The notes: generated from the sequence alone by a model not told the origin. A stretch of DNA of 64,000 bases from JACQZU01 sp041908165 (GCA_041908165.1 JAYRFV010000063.1:1-64000); one strand, 5' to 3'; counted from the stretch's first letter, positions 1 through 9,088 are shown. Translations and numbers: made by a program.

Positions 1-160
1 CATCTCCGTCCGCCGCCGCGGCCTTCGGGCCCCCCCCCCCCCCCCCCCCACCCGCCACCGCCCCAAAAACCCCAACCCCCCCCCACACAACCACACCCCC
101 ACGCCCCCCCCCCCCCCCGCCCCCCCCCGCGCCCCCCCCCCCGCCCCCGGGCGCCGGCGC
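1..160. other. C-rich low-complexity sequence at window edge
   Basis: The first 160 bases are almost pure C with scattered A and G, unlike the balanced GC-rich coding sequence that follows. A tilS reading frame enters from here and only becomes recognisable after about position 161. A low-quality contig end is the most economical explanation; a genuine C-rich tract is possible but would interrupt a conserved gene. Confidence 0.75.
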
Positions 161-703
161 GGGGCCCGCGGCGGCGGCCTCGGCGCGCTGACGCCGCTGG
201 CGGCGGTGCAGGCGCCGCGCTGGTCGCCGCTCATCGAGGTGCCGCGGCCCGACCTGCGCGACTACCTGCGGCGGCTCGACGTGCCCTGGCGCGAGGACCC
301 CAGCAACGGCGAAGGCTTCACCGCCCGCAACCGCCTGCGGAACCTGCTCTCGCCGCTGCGTGCCGAGGCCCCGGCCCTGGATGCCCACCTCTGGGAGACC
401 CACAGGCAGGTGCGCGAACTGGAGGAGTGGCGCGACGCGCAGGTGCGGGCCTGGCGGTCCTCCCGCTGGGAGGTGGCAGAGGGCGCGCTGCGGCTGGAGG
501 GGCCGTGGACCGAACTGGAGTTGCGCTGGGTGCTGGCGGCTGCCCTGCCTGACCTGGGTTCGGCCGCCGAGGCCGGCCTGCTCCGGGACCTCGCCGGCTG
601 GCTCCACGACCGCCTGCAGCGCCGGAGCCGGCGCAGCGCGGCCTGGGGCACCTGGCAACTCGAACCGGCCGAGGCGCACTGGACGCTTCACCGGCGCGCC
701 TGA
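161..703 (+). CDS. tilS: tRNA(Ile)-lysidine synthase, C-terminal part only
   Basis: C-terminal part of the enzyme that makes lysidine at position 34 of the AUA-decoding tRNA-Ile, using lysine and ATP in the cytoplasm. The frame is open through the GTG at 206 back to about 161, where a Gly-rich stretch resembles the family's GRG-G-L-G loop. It is followed by PLIEVPRPDLRDYL and by WREDPSN plus RNRLRNLLSPL, which match the region after the catalytic domain of TilS. The N-terminal PP-loop (SGGxDS) is not visible; it should lie in or before the C-rich tract. A stand-alone gene starting at GTG 206 is unlikely, because the conserved frame continues upstream. ftsH lies downstream, and a tilS-ftsH neighbourhood is common in bacteria. 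Confidence 0.8.
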   Translation, partial: GARGGGLGALTPLAAVQAPRWSPLIEVPRPDLRDYLRRLDVPWREDPSNGEGFTARNRLRNLLSPLRAEAPALDAHLWETHRQVRELEEWRDAQVRAWRSSRWEVAEGALRLEGPWTELELRWVLAAALPDLGSAAEAGLLRDLAGWLHDRLQRRSRRSAAWGTWQLEPAEAHWTLHRRA

Positions 704-735
704 GGCCCGCCGGCCCGGCATCCCCGATGCCGGTG

Positions 736-1308
736 TCAAGGTTTCAGCACGAGGTCCCCGGCGGTCAGGCTCGCCTTCAGCGTGTACCTTCCGGCCCCGG
801 TCCAGCGGAAGGCGTTGAACAGCCCGCCCTCGGTGGTCCGGAAGGGTCGGGCATCGATCTCCCCGGCGGTCACGGTGGCGTCGATCCGGGCATGCTCCGC
901 GGGGTCCACCCCCTGGACCTCGAGGTTGCCGGCGCGCGTCCGCAGGTCCTTGTCGCCCTGGATCGGGCCGATGCGCAGGTCGCCGGCGCTGTGCCGCACC
1001 GTCAGGTCGCAGGTCCGGGGGACCCGGATCACGGCGCGGAAATCCGACCGGGGGGTGCGGGTGATGGACAGGCGGGCGGCCCGGTCGGTTCCCGCCAGGT
1101 CCACCCGCACGCCCTCGGTCCGGCTGCCCGACAGGGAGACCGAAATGGCCTCCTCCGAGGAAGGAAGGATGTCGTACTCCCCCGCCTCGAGTTTCATCTC
1201 GATCGATCCGCCGGAACGGAAGACGCTCCGCACGGGTTCGGCGTCCCTGGAGAACACCACCCCCGGCAGCAAGAAGACCAGGAGGGCCCTTCGCACCCGC
1301 AGCGCCAT
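736..1308 (-). CDS. secreted DUF4097-like beta-repeat protein
   Basis: A 190-residue protein of unknown role. It begins with a basic segment and a hydrophobic stretch (residues about 3-20) that reads as a Sec signal peptide. The remainder alternates short hydrophobic beta-strands with repeated A/T-G-D/E/N-L/I turns (AGDLRIG, AGNLEVQG, AGEIDARP, AGDLVLKP). This is the pattern of DUF4097/DUF2807-type adhesin-like beta-helices. It is single, convergent with tilS and divergent from ftsH. No catalytic motif is visible. Confident as a gene, weak as to function. Confidence 0.75.
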   Translation of the reverse strand: MALRVRRALLVFLLPGVVFSRDAEPVRSVFRSGGSIEMKLEAGEYDILPSSEEAISVSLSGSRTEGVRVDLAGTDRAARLSITRTPRSDFRAVIRVPRTCDLTVRHSAGDLRIGPIQGDKDLRTRAGNLEVQGVDPAEHARIDATVTAGEIDARPFRTTEGGLFNAFRWTGAGRYTLKASLTAGDLVLKP

Positions 1309-1538
1309 GATCCGCCTCCTGCTCCCTGTACGGCCGGCCTGCGGCGCCGCTTAGCCTGCGCGGGCTTCCGCTGGGAGCGCTAAACAAAACCGGTCCGCCG
1401 GCCGTCCTATGCTTGAAGAGGCATGGGATCCGATGAATCCGCCTGGACAATCGCGGCACCCAAAAGGCGGGGACGTTACTTGACTGGACGAGTAAACTTT
1501 CTGGAATGGGCTTCGCCCGCGGAGGCAGCTTGAATTCG

Positions 1539-3467
1539 ATGATGAAGAGCGCGCTGGTGTGGATCGGGATCATCGCCCTGGTCCTGCTGGCGCTGCGCCA
1601 GATCCCCCAGAACGGCCACGTCCAGGAGATCCCCTTCTCCACCTTCATGGAGGAGGGCGAGGCCGGGAAGTTCCGCAGCGTCACCCTGTCCGGCATGGAC
1701 GTGGAGGGGACCTACAAGGTCGCCTTCAAGAACAAGGCCGGCGAGGACATCAAGTCCTTCAAGACGGTGGCCCCGCCCATGCAGGACCTGCCGCGGCGGA
1801 TCCTGGAGTGGAAGGTCTCCGACCCCGCCAACCCCAAGCTCGACGAGTTCCGCGCGGCCAAGCCCAGCGAGAACAACTTCATGTACCTTCTGGTGTTCTG
1901 GGGCCCGCTGCTGGTCTTCGTGGTGCTCTGGTTCGTGTTCATGCGCCAGGCCCAGGTGGGCGGCAACAAGGCGCTCAGCTTCGGCAAGGCCCGGGCCCGC
2001 GGCCTGTCCGCCTCGAGCAAGCGGATCACCTTCGCCGACGTGGCCGGCTGCGACGAAGCCAAGGAGGAGTTGAAGGAGGTCGTGGACTTCCTCAAGGACC
2101 CGGCCAAGTTCGTCAAGCTCGGCGGCAAGATCCCCAAGGGCCTGCTGCTGATGGGCCCGCCGGGGACCGGCAAGACCCTTCTCGCCAAGGCGATCGCCGG
2201 CGAGGCCAAGGTGCAGTTCTTCTCGATCTCGGGCTCCGACTTCGTCGAGATGTTCGTGGGTGTCGGCGCCAGCCGCGTCCGCGACCTCTTCGAGCAGGCC
2301 AAGAAGAGCGCGCCGTGCATCGTGTTCATCGACGAGATCGACGCCGTCGGCCGGCACCGCGGCGCCGGCCTGGGCGGCGGCCACGACGAGCGCGAGCAGA
2401 CCCTGAACCAGCTGCTGGTGGAGATGGACGGCTTCGAGGGCAACGAGGGCGTCATCGTCATCGCCGCCACCAACCGGCCGGACGTGCTGGACCCGGCCCT
2501 GCTCCGCCCCGGCCGCTTCGACCGGCGGGTTGTGGTGGACCGGCCCGACCTCAAGGGCCGCACCGAGATCCTCAAGGTGCACACCACCGACAAGATCCCC
2601 CTCTCGCCGGACGTCGAGCTCGAGGTCATCGCCCGCGGCACCCCCGGCTTCGCCGGCGCCGACCTGGCCAACCTGTGCAACGAGGCCGCCCTGCTGGCCG
2701 CGCGGGTCAACAAGAAGTGGGTCGAGATGATCGACTTCGAGCAGGCCAAGGACAAGGTCTACATGGGCGCCGAGCGCCGCAGCCTGGTGATGACCGAGGA
2801 GGACAAGAAGGTCACCGCCTACCACGAGGCCGGCCACACGGTGGTCGCCGCGGTGGTGCCGCACAGCGACCCGGTCCACAAGGTGACCATCATCCCGCGC
2901 GGCCGCGCCCTCGGCGTCACCTGGCAGCTGCCCGAGCGGGACCGCTACAACACCACCAAGGACTACATGGAGAGCCGCATCGCCATCTCCATGGGCGGGC
3001 GGCTGGCGGAGGAGCTGACCTTCAACCAGCTCAGCACCGGCGCCAGCAACGACATCCAGCAGGCCACCTCGCTGGCCCGGTCGATGGTCGCCGAATACGG
3101 CATGAGCGAGAAGCTGGGGCCGCTGAGCTACGGCGGCGGCCAGCAGGAGGTCTTCCTGGGCCGCGACTTCATGCAGCACCGCGAGATCTCCGAGGAGACC
3201 GCCCGCACGATCGACTCGGAGGTGCACGTGATCGTCACCCGCAACTACGAGCGGGCCAAGCGGATCCTGATGGAGCACCGGGTGCAGCTGCAGGCCATCG
3301 CCGAGGCCCTGCTCGCGCGGGAGACCCTGGACGGCAACGACATCGACATCCTGATGAAGGGCGGCACCCTGCCCCCGCCCAAGGGCAGCGGCGGGCCGAC
3401 TGCCCCCGCCACCGGCGACGGGGTCGGCGCCGAGCCCAACCTCAACCCGGCCCTCAGGCCCGCCTAG
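1539..3467 (+). CDS. ftsH: ATP-dependent zinc metalloprotease FtsH
   Basis: Membrane-anchored AAA+ protease that degrades misfolded membrane proteins and some short-lived cytosolic regulators. Two membrane segments flank a periplasmic domain (about residues 5-20 and 115-135). The AAA domain has Walker A GPPGTGKT (about 206-213), Walker B with FIDEID, and the second region of homology with RPGRFDRRV. The protease domain carries the zinc motif HEAGH at about residue 429. Length (about 642 aa) is normal. A longer frame opens at ATG 1506, but ATG 1539 is preferred: GGAGG lies at 1521-1525 and the protein then starts with the usual short positively charged head before TM1. folP follows by 4 bases. 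Confidence 0.97.
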   Translation: MMKSALVWIGIIALVLLALRQIPQNGHVQEIPFSTFMEEGEAGKFRSVTLSGMDVEGTYKVAFKNKAGEDIKSFKTVAPPMQDLPRRILEWKVSDPANPKLDEFRAAKPSENNFMYLLVFWGPLLVFVVLWFVFMRQAQVGGNKALSFGKARARGLSASSKRITFADVAGCDEAKEELKEVVDFLKDPAKFVKLGGKIPKGLLLMGPPGTGKTLLAKAIAGEAKVQFFSISGSDFVEMFVGVGASRVRDLFEQAKKSAPCIVFIDEIDAVGRHRGAGLGGGHDEREQTLNQLLVEMDGFEGNEGVIVIAATNRPDVLDPALLRPGRFDRRVVVDRPDLKGRTEILKVHTTDKIPLSPDVELEVIARGTPGFAGADLANLCNEAALLAARVNKKWVEMIDFEQAKDKVYMGAERRSLVMTEEDKKVTAYHEAGHTVVAAVVPHSDPVHKVTIIPRGRALGVTWQLPERDRYNTTKDYMESRIAISMGGRLAEELTFNQLSTGASNDIQQATSLARSMVAEYGMSEKLGPLSYGGGQQEVFLGRDFMQHREISEETARTIDSEVHVIVTRNYERAKRILMEHRVQLQAIAEALLARETLDGNDIDILMKGGTLPPPKGSGGPTAPATGDGVGAEPNLNPALRPA

Positions 3468-3471
3468 CCGG

Positions 3472-4287
3472 ATGCCTGGGTTCGACTGGGGGCCGCTTCT
3501 GCAGGGAAGCGGCCCCTTCTGCATCGGCATCCTCAACCTCACCCCGGATTCCTTCAGCGACGGGGGCCGGTACCTCGACCCCGAGGCGGCCCTCCGCCAG
3601 GGCCGCGCGCTGGCCGCCGCGGGGGCCGGGATGCTGGACCTGGGCGCGGAAAGCACCCGCCCGGGGGCCGCGCCGGTGGACGGGGAGGAGGAGTGGCGCC
3701 GCCTGGAACCGGTCCTCCGCCTGCTGCGGTCGGAACTGCCGGATCTCCCGCTGAGCGTGGACACCCGGCGGGCGGCCACCGCGGCCCGGGCCCTCGCCGG
3801 CGGCGCCGCGGTGCTCAACGATGTCGGCGGTTTCGCCGACCCGGCGATGCGGGCGCTGGCGGGCGGCAGCGGCTGCGGCCTGATCGCCATGCGCAGCCGG
3901 AGCCTCGACGGCGCGCTGTGGATGCCCCCCTACGACGGACCCGCGGAGGGCGGGGCGGGGCCGCTGGTGGAGGAACTTCGGGCGGTGAAGCTGCGGCTCC
4001 TCGAGGCGGGCCTCGCTGCAAGCCGGATCCTCCTCGACCCGGGCTTCGGCTTCGGCACCACCTACCCGGAGGACCTCGCCCTCTGGAACGCGCTGCCCGG
4101 GCTTCCCGCGGCGCTCGACTGGCCGGTGGAGCGCGTCTGCCTCGGCGTCTCCAGGAAGCGTTTCGTGGCGCGCCGGTTCGGCGACGACCCGCAGCTTCCG
4201 CCGGCGGCACGGGACGCGGCCACCGCCCGGGCGCACCGTCAGGCGCAGGGCTGGGGATTCCGCGTGTTCCGCAGCCACGCCGTGTGA
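3472..4287 (+). CDS. folP: dihydropteroate synthase
   Basis: Condenses 6-hydroxymethyl-dihydropterin diphosphate with p-aminobenzoate in folate synthesis. The TIM-barrel signatures are present: GILNLTPDSFSDGG (residues 19-32), GAESTRPGA (58-66), a SVDTRR strand, a DPGFGFG loop and the C-terminal SRKRF. The usual Lys after DPGxGFG is Thr here (FGTT), a small deviation. At 271 aa it is of family length. The ATG lies 4 bases after ftsH, so the two are probably co-transcribed. Confidence 0.95.
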   Translation: MPGFDWGPLLQGSGPFCIGILNLTPDSFSDGGRYLDPEAALRQGRALAAAGAGMLDLGAESTRPGAAPVDGEEEWRRLEPVLRLLRSELPDLPLSVDTRRAATAARALAGGAAVLNDVGGFADPAMRALAGGSGCGLIAMRSRSLDGALWMPPYDGPAEGGAGPLVEELRAVKLRLLEAGLAASRILLDPGFGFGTTYPEDLALWNALPGLPAALDWPVERVCLGVSRKRFVARRFGDDPQLPPAARDAATARAHRQAQGWGFRVFRSHAV

Positions 4288-4385
4288 GGGGAATACTGGT
4301 CCACCCGTAAATGCGGATACCGGACCTTCCCGCGGGGGGCCGGGTCGCCGACCTTGGATGGAACCCGGACACACCAGGAGCCCCC

Positions 4386-4895
4386 ATGCGGAAACTGACC
4401 CTCACCCTCACCCTCGCCCTTGCCGCCCTCTCCGTCGCGCCCCTGCTGGCGCAGGCCAAGGGCCACCTCAACGTCCCCGCCAAGGCCATGACCCGCATCG
4501 AGTTCAGCATGGTCAGCGACGGCGGAAGCTCCCTGCCCTACTGGACCGAGCGCCGCGGCGGCAGCATCGCCTCGGTGCAGGGCGCCGAGTTCCCGGTGAC
4601 GGCGGGCACCCTGGTGGTCACCGACATCGACTACCTGATCGCCACCTCCGGCACCGCCGCCTTCACCTCCACGCTCGCCCCGGTGCGGGTGGTGCAGACC
4701 GGCACGCCGGCCACCTACCTGACCCTCGACACCATCCGCACCACCTTGACCAGCGCGGGCCAGGAGGTCATCCACAAGTCCTTCACCAGCGGCACCGCCG
4801 TCCCCTCGGGATTCAGCCTGCGCTTCGTCGCCCCGAACGCCACCTGGCCGCAATCGGTGGTCCGCATCAGCCTGCAGGGCTACTACCTGGACTGA
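4386..4895 (+). CDS. secreted protein of unknown function
   Basis: 169 residues; not recognised. The start at 4386 is chosen because CAGGAG sits six bases upstream and the protein then begins MRKLTLTLTLALAAL, a clear Sec signal peptide ending near AQA (residue 24). An in-frame ATG at 4311 would place this hydrophobic segment internally and has no comparable ribosome site. The mature part is rich in Thr, Ser and Ala with many predicted beta-strands and no cysteine pair or catalytic motif. It converges with the glycosyltransferase gene, 14 bases away. Confidence 0.75.
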   Translation: MRKLTLTLTLALAALSVAPLLAQAKGHLNVPAKAMTRIEFSMVSDGGSSLPYWTERRGGSIASVQGAEFPVTAGTLVVTDIDYLIATSGTAAFTSTLAPVRVVQTGTPATYLTLDTIRTTLTSAGQEVIHKSFTSGTAVPSGFSLRFVAPNATWPQSVVRISLQGYYLD

Positions 4896-4909
4896 GCCCG
4901 GCCGCGGGG

Positions 4910-6694
4910 TCAGACCTCGATGCGGTGCACCCGCTGGGCAGTGCCCGGGCGGGTGCGCACCATCCCGGAATAGGCGGCCTCGAGCTGCCGCGCCAGCCCG
5001 GCCGGATCGAGCAGCCGCGAGGCCGCCATCCGGCCGCGCGCGCCCGCGCGGAACCGCGCCAGCCCGGGAAGGTCGCGGGCCAGGGCCAGGTAGCCTGCCA
5101 CCAGGCCCTCGCTGTCGGCCGCCACCAGTTCGGGGAATCCCGCAGCGACCAGCTGGGCCGCACCCTCCCGGCCGGCGGCGCCGGCGCTGCCGGTGCAGAG
5201 CGAGGGCAGGCCCATCCACAGGGCGGAGGCTGCGACCGTGACCCCCGGATAGGGGAAGCTGTCGAGGTGGAGGTCGGCCTCCTGGTGCGCCTGGAGGTAG
5301 CCGGCCGTATCGAGGTAGGGCATGAACTCCACCCGGGCCGGGTCCACACCGGCCTGCCGAAGCCGGGCGCCCAGGGCCTCCCTTCCGCTGCCGGGGTCGG
5401 CCTGGGCGATCCGCAGCCGGCTGCCCGGAAGGTCCGCAAGGATGGCGGCCCACAGGCGCAGGCAGTCCGCCCCGAGCTTGGCGAGGTTGTTGAAGGAGAC
5501 GAAGGTGATGCTGCCCCGGCCCAGGGCCGGCAGCGGGCCCGGCTCCGGCGCCTCCGCCGGAGGCAGGAAGGTCCGGAACCAGGGCAGCCTCCAGGGACGC
5601 TCGAAGGCCGCGTGGTCCCCCGCCCCAGGCGGATCCATCACGCCGTCGGTGATCCGGAAGTCGACCGTGGGCAGGCCCAGCGGGTGCGGGTAGCCGCTCC
5701 AGGTGGCCTGCACGGGGGCGGGCTTCCGGGCCAGCACCTGCGGGACGGTCTCGTGGAACAGCCCCTCGCAGCCCACCGCGAGGCTGATGCCGTCGGACCG
5801 AAGGAGGTCGGCCACCTGGTCGGGGCCGAGCCCGCGGCAGTCGCGCCAGTGCTCGACCGCGGCCTGCAGCCCGCGGGTGGCGGCATCGACCTTCTCGCCG
5901 CAGTGGTACACGAACACCTCCACGGCCCCGCGGTCGTGGGCGGCGATCACCGGCCCGGTGCAGCGGAAGTTCGAGTGGAGGTGCAGGTTGGTGGCCAGGT
6001 AGCCGACCCGCAGCCGGGAGCCGCCTGGGTGGCCCTCCGGCCTCGGGCGGGCGGGGGCCTGGCCCGCCAGCCAGCGTCCCAGCTCCAGGTGCGCCTCGGC
6101 CAGCGCGGCCTCCTCTCCCGGGGCGCCGTAGTTCATCAGCAGGACCGGCTCGATCCGCGCGCGCGCGTCCTGCGGAAAGCGTTCCCGGGCCTCCCGGGCG
6201 AGCGCCATGGCCTCGGCGACCCGGCCCTGGAAGTACCTCGCCCGGCTCATGCCGAGCAGGGCCTCCGGCCGGCCGGGCGCGCGCCGGGCGGCCGCCGACA
6301 GGGCCTCGAAGGCCTCGTCGTGGCGGCGCAGGTCGAGCAGGAGCTTGCCGAGGTTGAAGCAGGGGTCGGCGAAGTCCGGGGCCCGGCGGGCGCCCTCCTC
6401 GAAGCACCGGATGGCGCGGCCGGGATCACCCCGTTCCTGCACCAGGAGCCCGAGGAGGTTCCAGGCCACCGCCCAGGCGGGGTCCTTGGCCAGGACCTCC
6501 TCGAGGAGCCCCACCCCGGCCTCCAGGTCGCCCATGGCCGCCGTGGCCCAGGCCAGGTTGGTCTGGACCCGCGGGTCGCCCGGGCGCAGGGCCAGGTAGT
6601 CGCGGTAGGCCCGGGCGGCCCCGGCCAGGTCGCCCCGCTGCTGGCTGTGGGCCGCCTGGGCGAGCAGGTGGGTGGGATCGGGACCGTGGGACAT
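4910..6694 (-). CDS. TPR protein with GT41 (O-GlcNAc transferase-like) domain
   Basis: About 594 residues. The N-terminal third (about 10-200) is a row of tetratricopeptide repeats (alternating A-W-NLL and G-RCFEEGARRAPDFAD-type helices). The C-terminal part resembles the SPY/OGT family GT41, with LRVGYLATNLHLHSNFR at the start of the catalytic region, TWSGYPHPLG, and DSFPYPGVTVAASALWMGLP in the nucleotide-sugar site. The family transfers a sugar, usually GlcNAc, from UDP-sugar to Ser/Thr of proteins. Starts at 6736 (TTG), 6718 and 6703 are also open; none has a strong ribosome site. It directly follows an APH-fold kinase gene and shares the locus with divergent glmM, which makes the UDP-GlcNAc precursor. 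Substrate unknown. Confidence 0.85.
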   Translation of the reverse strand: MSHGPDPTHLLAQAAHSQQRGDLAGAARAYRDYLALRPGDPRVQTNLAWATAAMGDLEAGVGLLEEVLAKDPAWAVAWNLLGLLVQERGDPGRAIRCFEEGARRAPDFADPCFNLGKLLLDLRRHDEAFEALSAAARRAPGRPEALLGMSRARYFQGRVAEAMALAREARERFPQDARARIEPVLLMNYGAPGEEAALAEAHLELGRWLAGQAPARPRPEGHPGGSRLRVGYLATNLHLHSNFRCTGPVIAAHDRGAVEVFVYHCGEKVDAATRGLQAAVEHWRDCRGLGPDQVADLLRSDGISLAVGCEGLFHETVPQVLARKPAPVQATWSGYPHPLGLPTVDFRITDGVMDPPGAGDHAAFERPWRLPWFRTFLPPAEAPEPGPLPALGRGSITFVSFNNLAKLGADCLRLWAAILADLPGSRLRIAQADPGSGREALGARLRQAGVDPARVEFMPYLDTAGYLQAHQEADLHLDSFPYPGVTVAASALWMGLPSLCTGSAGAAGREGAAQLVAAGFPELVAADSEGLVAGYLALARDLPGLARFRAGARGRMAASRLLDPAGLARQLEAAYSGMVRTRPGTAQRVHRIEV

Positions 6695-6736
6695 GGGGGC
6701 CATTATCAACCGGGACATCCGGCCCGGCTGGCCCAA

Positions 6737-7615
6737 TCAGGCGGTCCTTCGCAGGTCCCGCTCCAGGTTGCGCTTGACCTGCGCCAGGCGGCGCCGGTCG
6801 CCGCGGGACAGGGCGTGCAGGCCGATCTCCACCGACTGGCGGATGCGGTAGAGCGCCAGCCGCACCTCCAGGTCCCCGGGCAGCCCGGACCCGTAGCCGC
6901 CCAGGAAGCGATCCCAGACCTCCGGGGCGGGCTCGAAGGTGCTCCAGCGGGCCAGGTCCCACAGCGGGTCCCCGGACAGCGCGCATTCGAGGTCGAGCAG
7001 GCCGCTGATCGCACCGTCCTGGACCAGGACGTGCTCCAGCTTGAAGTCCCCATGGAGGAGGCGGGCTGGAGCCGGCCGGGTCCAGGCTGCGAGCCGTTCC
7101 ATCCGCCCGTCGACCTCCCGGGTGGCGACACCCAGGCTCCGGAAGGGTTCGCCCGCTGCACCGTCGACCACCCGCCGCCAGAGGTCGATCACCGGCTCCC
7201 AGTCGGGGAAGGCGCCCTGCAGCGGCCCGACCAGCGGGCCGAAGCCCCGGACCTCGATCCGGTGCAGCCGCGCCAGCAGCCCCCCTGCGGCGGCGACCGG
7301 GTCCGCGGGTCCACCCGGGTCGGGGAACCGCGCCGGATCGAGGGGTTCCCCCGGGAGGCGCTCCAGGATGACGGCATGGAGCCCGGTCCCTGCGGCCCCG
7401 ATGTGGAGCACGTGCGGCACCGGCAGCCCCTGCCCCCGGCAGGCCTCGAGGACCGCCGCCTCGCGGAGGCTGGCCGCCTGGGGAAGGGAGGAAAGCCGGA
7501 CCACCAGCCGGCGCCGCGGCGTATCCACCAGGAAGGTCGTCCGGGCGCCCCGGCCGGGGCTCCTGCGGCACTTCAGGGCTGTCTCTCCGAACAGCATCTG
7601 CACCAGGCCCCGCAC
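6737..7615 (-). CDS. APH-fold phosphotransferase (aminoglycoside/choline kinase-like)
   Basis: About 292 residues with the fold of small-molecule kinases. The catalytic loop is LLHGDFKLEHVLV (HGD with His in place of the usual Asn), followed by the metal-binding LLDLECALSGDPLWDLA. An N-lobe Arg/Lys strand (RLVVRLS) and LERLPGEPL hinge are visible upstream. A GTG at 7615 keeps the expected N-terminal helix; ATG 7597 and GTG 7603 are alternatives. The gene ends just before the GT41 gene, so both are probably one transcript. The substrate is not evident; homologues include sugar, amino-alcohol and antibiotic kinases, and nothing here points to resistance. Confidence 0.8.
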   Translation of the reverse strand: MRGLVQMLFGETALKCRRSPGRGARTTFLVDTPRRRLVVRLSSLPQAASLREAAVLEACRGQGLPVPHVLHIGAAGTGLHAVILERLPGEPLDPARFPDPGGPADPVAAAGGLLARLHRIEVRGFGPLVGPLQGAFPDWEPVIDLWRRVVDGAAGEPFRSLGVATREVDGRMERLAAWTRPAPARLLHGDFKLEHVLVQDGAISGLLDLECALSGDPLWDLARWSTFEPAPEVWDRFLGGYGSGLPGDLEVRLALYRIRQSVEIGLHALSRGDRRRLAQVKRNLERDLRRTA

Positions 7616-7706
7616 CTGTCCGGGTTGGACGGAAGGGTCCTCGGTGCCTTCCCGCAGCCTGTCCCCGGAACCGTTGCCCTTCAACCCGTCCCCCGCGCAG
7701 GTCGAT

Positions 7707-7765
7707 GGTATCGGATACCGCCGGATCCTCTCCCGGGATCCGTGCCCTCCCCGGTGCCCTACACT
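7707..7765 (+). promoter_or_regulatory. palindrome and candidate leaderless promoter of glmM
   Basis: GGTATC-G-GATACC (7707-7719) is a perfect 13-base palindrome in the divergent intergenic region between the APH-fold kinase and glmM. TACACT at 7760-7765 resembles a -10 element and lies six bases before the glmM ATG. With no Shine-Dalgarno in front of that ATG, a leaderless mRNA is plausible. The -35 region is weak. A regulator binding the palindrome is inference. Confidence 0.35.
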
Positions 7766-7771
7766 GGCCCC

Positions 7772-9088
7772 ATGAGCTTGCGCTACTTCGGCACGGACGG
7801 CATCCGCGGCAGGGCCCTCGAGCCGCCCCTGTCGCTCGAGGACGCCTGCCGCTGGGGCGCCGCCTGGGCCCAGACCGCGCGCACCGAGGGCATCGAGCGG
7901 CTGGTGGTGGGCTGGGACCCGCGCCGGAGCAGCGAGTCCCTGTTCCATGCCTTCCGCCAGGGCATCGGCATGCGGCTGGAGGTCCTCAGCCTGGGCATGG
8001 TCCCCACACCCGCGGTGGCCTGGAACGTCCTTCGCCTCGGCGAGCAGGGGCGGCCGGCCTGGGGCCTGATGATCAGCGCCAGCCACAACCCCCCGGAGGA
8101 CAACGGCATCAAGGGCTTCAACGAGCGTGGGGAGAAGCTCGAGGAGGACCAGGAGCAGGATATCGAGGCCGCCTACGACGCCCTCCAGGAACCCACCACC
8201 ATCCTCGTGGAGCCCCGGTCCCTGCCGGTCGAGCCCTACCTGGACCACCTGCAGGGCGTGGACCTGCCCGCCGCCTTCCCGGTGGTGGTCGACTGCGCCC
8301 ACGGCGCCACCGCCCCCTGGGCTCCGCGCCTCCTGCGGGGCCAGGTCCGGTTCCTGGGCGTGCCCGCCGACGGCGCCCGGATCAACGTCGGCGTGGGCAG
8401 CACCCACCTGGCCTCGCTGCAGGAGGAGGTGGTCCGCAGCGGCGCGGCCCTCGGCGTGGCCTTCGACGGCGACGGCGACCGCTGCCTGCTGGTGGATGCC
8501 GGAGGCCAGACCGTGGACGGCGACCAGATCCTCTGGCTGCTCGTGCAGGACCTGCTCGACCGCGGCCGGGAGGTCCCCGGCGTGGTGGGCACGTTGATGA
8601 CCAACGCCGGGCTGGAGGCCGCCCTCGCGGACCGCGGCGTTCCCTTCGCCCGGACCCCGGTGGGCGACAAGTTCATGCTCCGGGAGATGGGAAGGCGGGG
8701 CTGGGATCTGGCCGCCGAGGCCTCGGGGCACGTGATCCAGCGCCACTTGGGCCCTAGCGGGGACGGCCTGGCCACCGCCCTCGAGGCGATTTCGGCCCTG
8801 CTTCGGAGGGCTCCGGGGGAACGCTGGACCTGGGGGTTCAGGCCGTGGCCCCAGCGCCTGGTGAACCTCCTGGCCTCGGAGCGCCGGCCCCTGGCGGACT
8901 GCCCGCAGCTGCAGGCCGCCCAGGCTCGGCTGGAGGCCTCGCGGGGGGCGGACCTGCGGATCGTGGTCCGCTGGTCCGGCACGGAACCCAAGCTGCGCCT
9001 CATGGTCGAGGCCCGCTCCTCGGACCTGGTGGAGCAGGCCCTGGCCCAGCTGGAGGAGGCGGTCCGCCAGGATCTGCGCCTGCCCTGA
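7772..9088 (+). CDS. glmM: phosphoglucosamine mutase
   Basis: Converts glucosamine-6-phosphate to glucosamine-1-phosphate on the way to UDP-GlcNAc for peptidoglycan and lipopolysaccharide. It shows FGTDGIRG at residues 6-13, the active-site phosphoserine loop ISASHNP (Ser104), the Mg site DGDGDR (232-237), a sugar-binding EASGH and the phosphate-binding RWSGTEPKLRLM near the end. Length (438 aa) fits GlmM rather than longer phosphomannomutases. There is no good ribosome site; a -10-like TACACT just upstream suggests leaderless translation. pdxJ follows on the same strand. Confidence 0.93.
   Translation: MSLRYFGTDGIRGRALEPPLSLEDACRWGAAWAQTARTEGIERLVVGWDPRRSSESLFHAFRQGIGMRLEVLSLGMVPTPAVAWNVLRLGEQGRPAWGLMISASHNPPEDNGIKGFNERGEKLEEDQEQDIEAAYDALQEPTTILVEPRSLPVEPYLDHLQGVDLPAAFPVVVDCAHGATAPWAPRLLRGQVRFLGVPADGARINVGVGSTHLASLQEEVVRSGAALGVAFDGDGDRCLLVDAGGQTVDGDQILWLLVQDLLDRGREVPGVVGTLMTNAGLEAALADRGVPFARTPVGDKFMLREMGRRGWDLAAEASGHVIQRHLGPSGDGLATALEAISALLRRAPGERWTWGFRPWPQRLVNLLASERRPLADCPQLQAAQARLEASRGADLRIVVRWSGTEPKLRLMVEARSSDLVEQALAQLEEAVRQDLRLP

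Noticed and set aside
1476..3890. 804-codon open frame on the minus strand opposite ftsH
   Set aside because: It is a shadow of ftsH and folP in GC-rich DNA: composition is dominated by G, A, L, V, H and Q repeats, with no recognisable domain, while the plus strand encodes an intact FtsH.
6737..7615. Aminoglycoside resistance gene
   Set aside because: Only the general APH fold is visible, with no subclass motif, and the context is housekeeping and glycosylation; calling resistance would be unsupported.
4358..8757. Long plus-strand frames opposite the glycosyltransferase and kinase genes
   Set aside because: Only the section after 7772 (glmM) has conserved motifs; the rest is low-complexity antisense translation.
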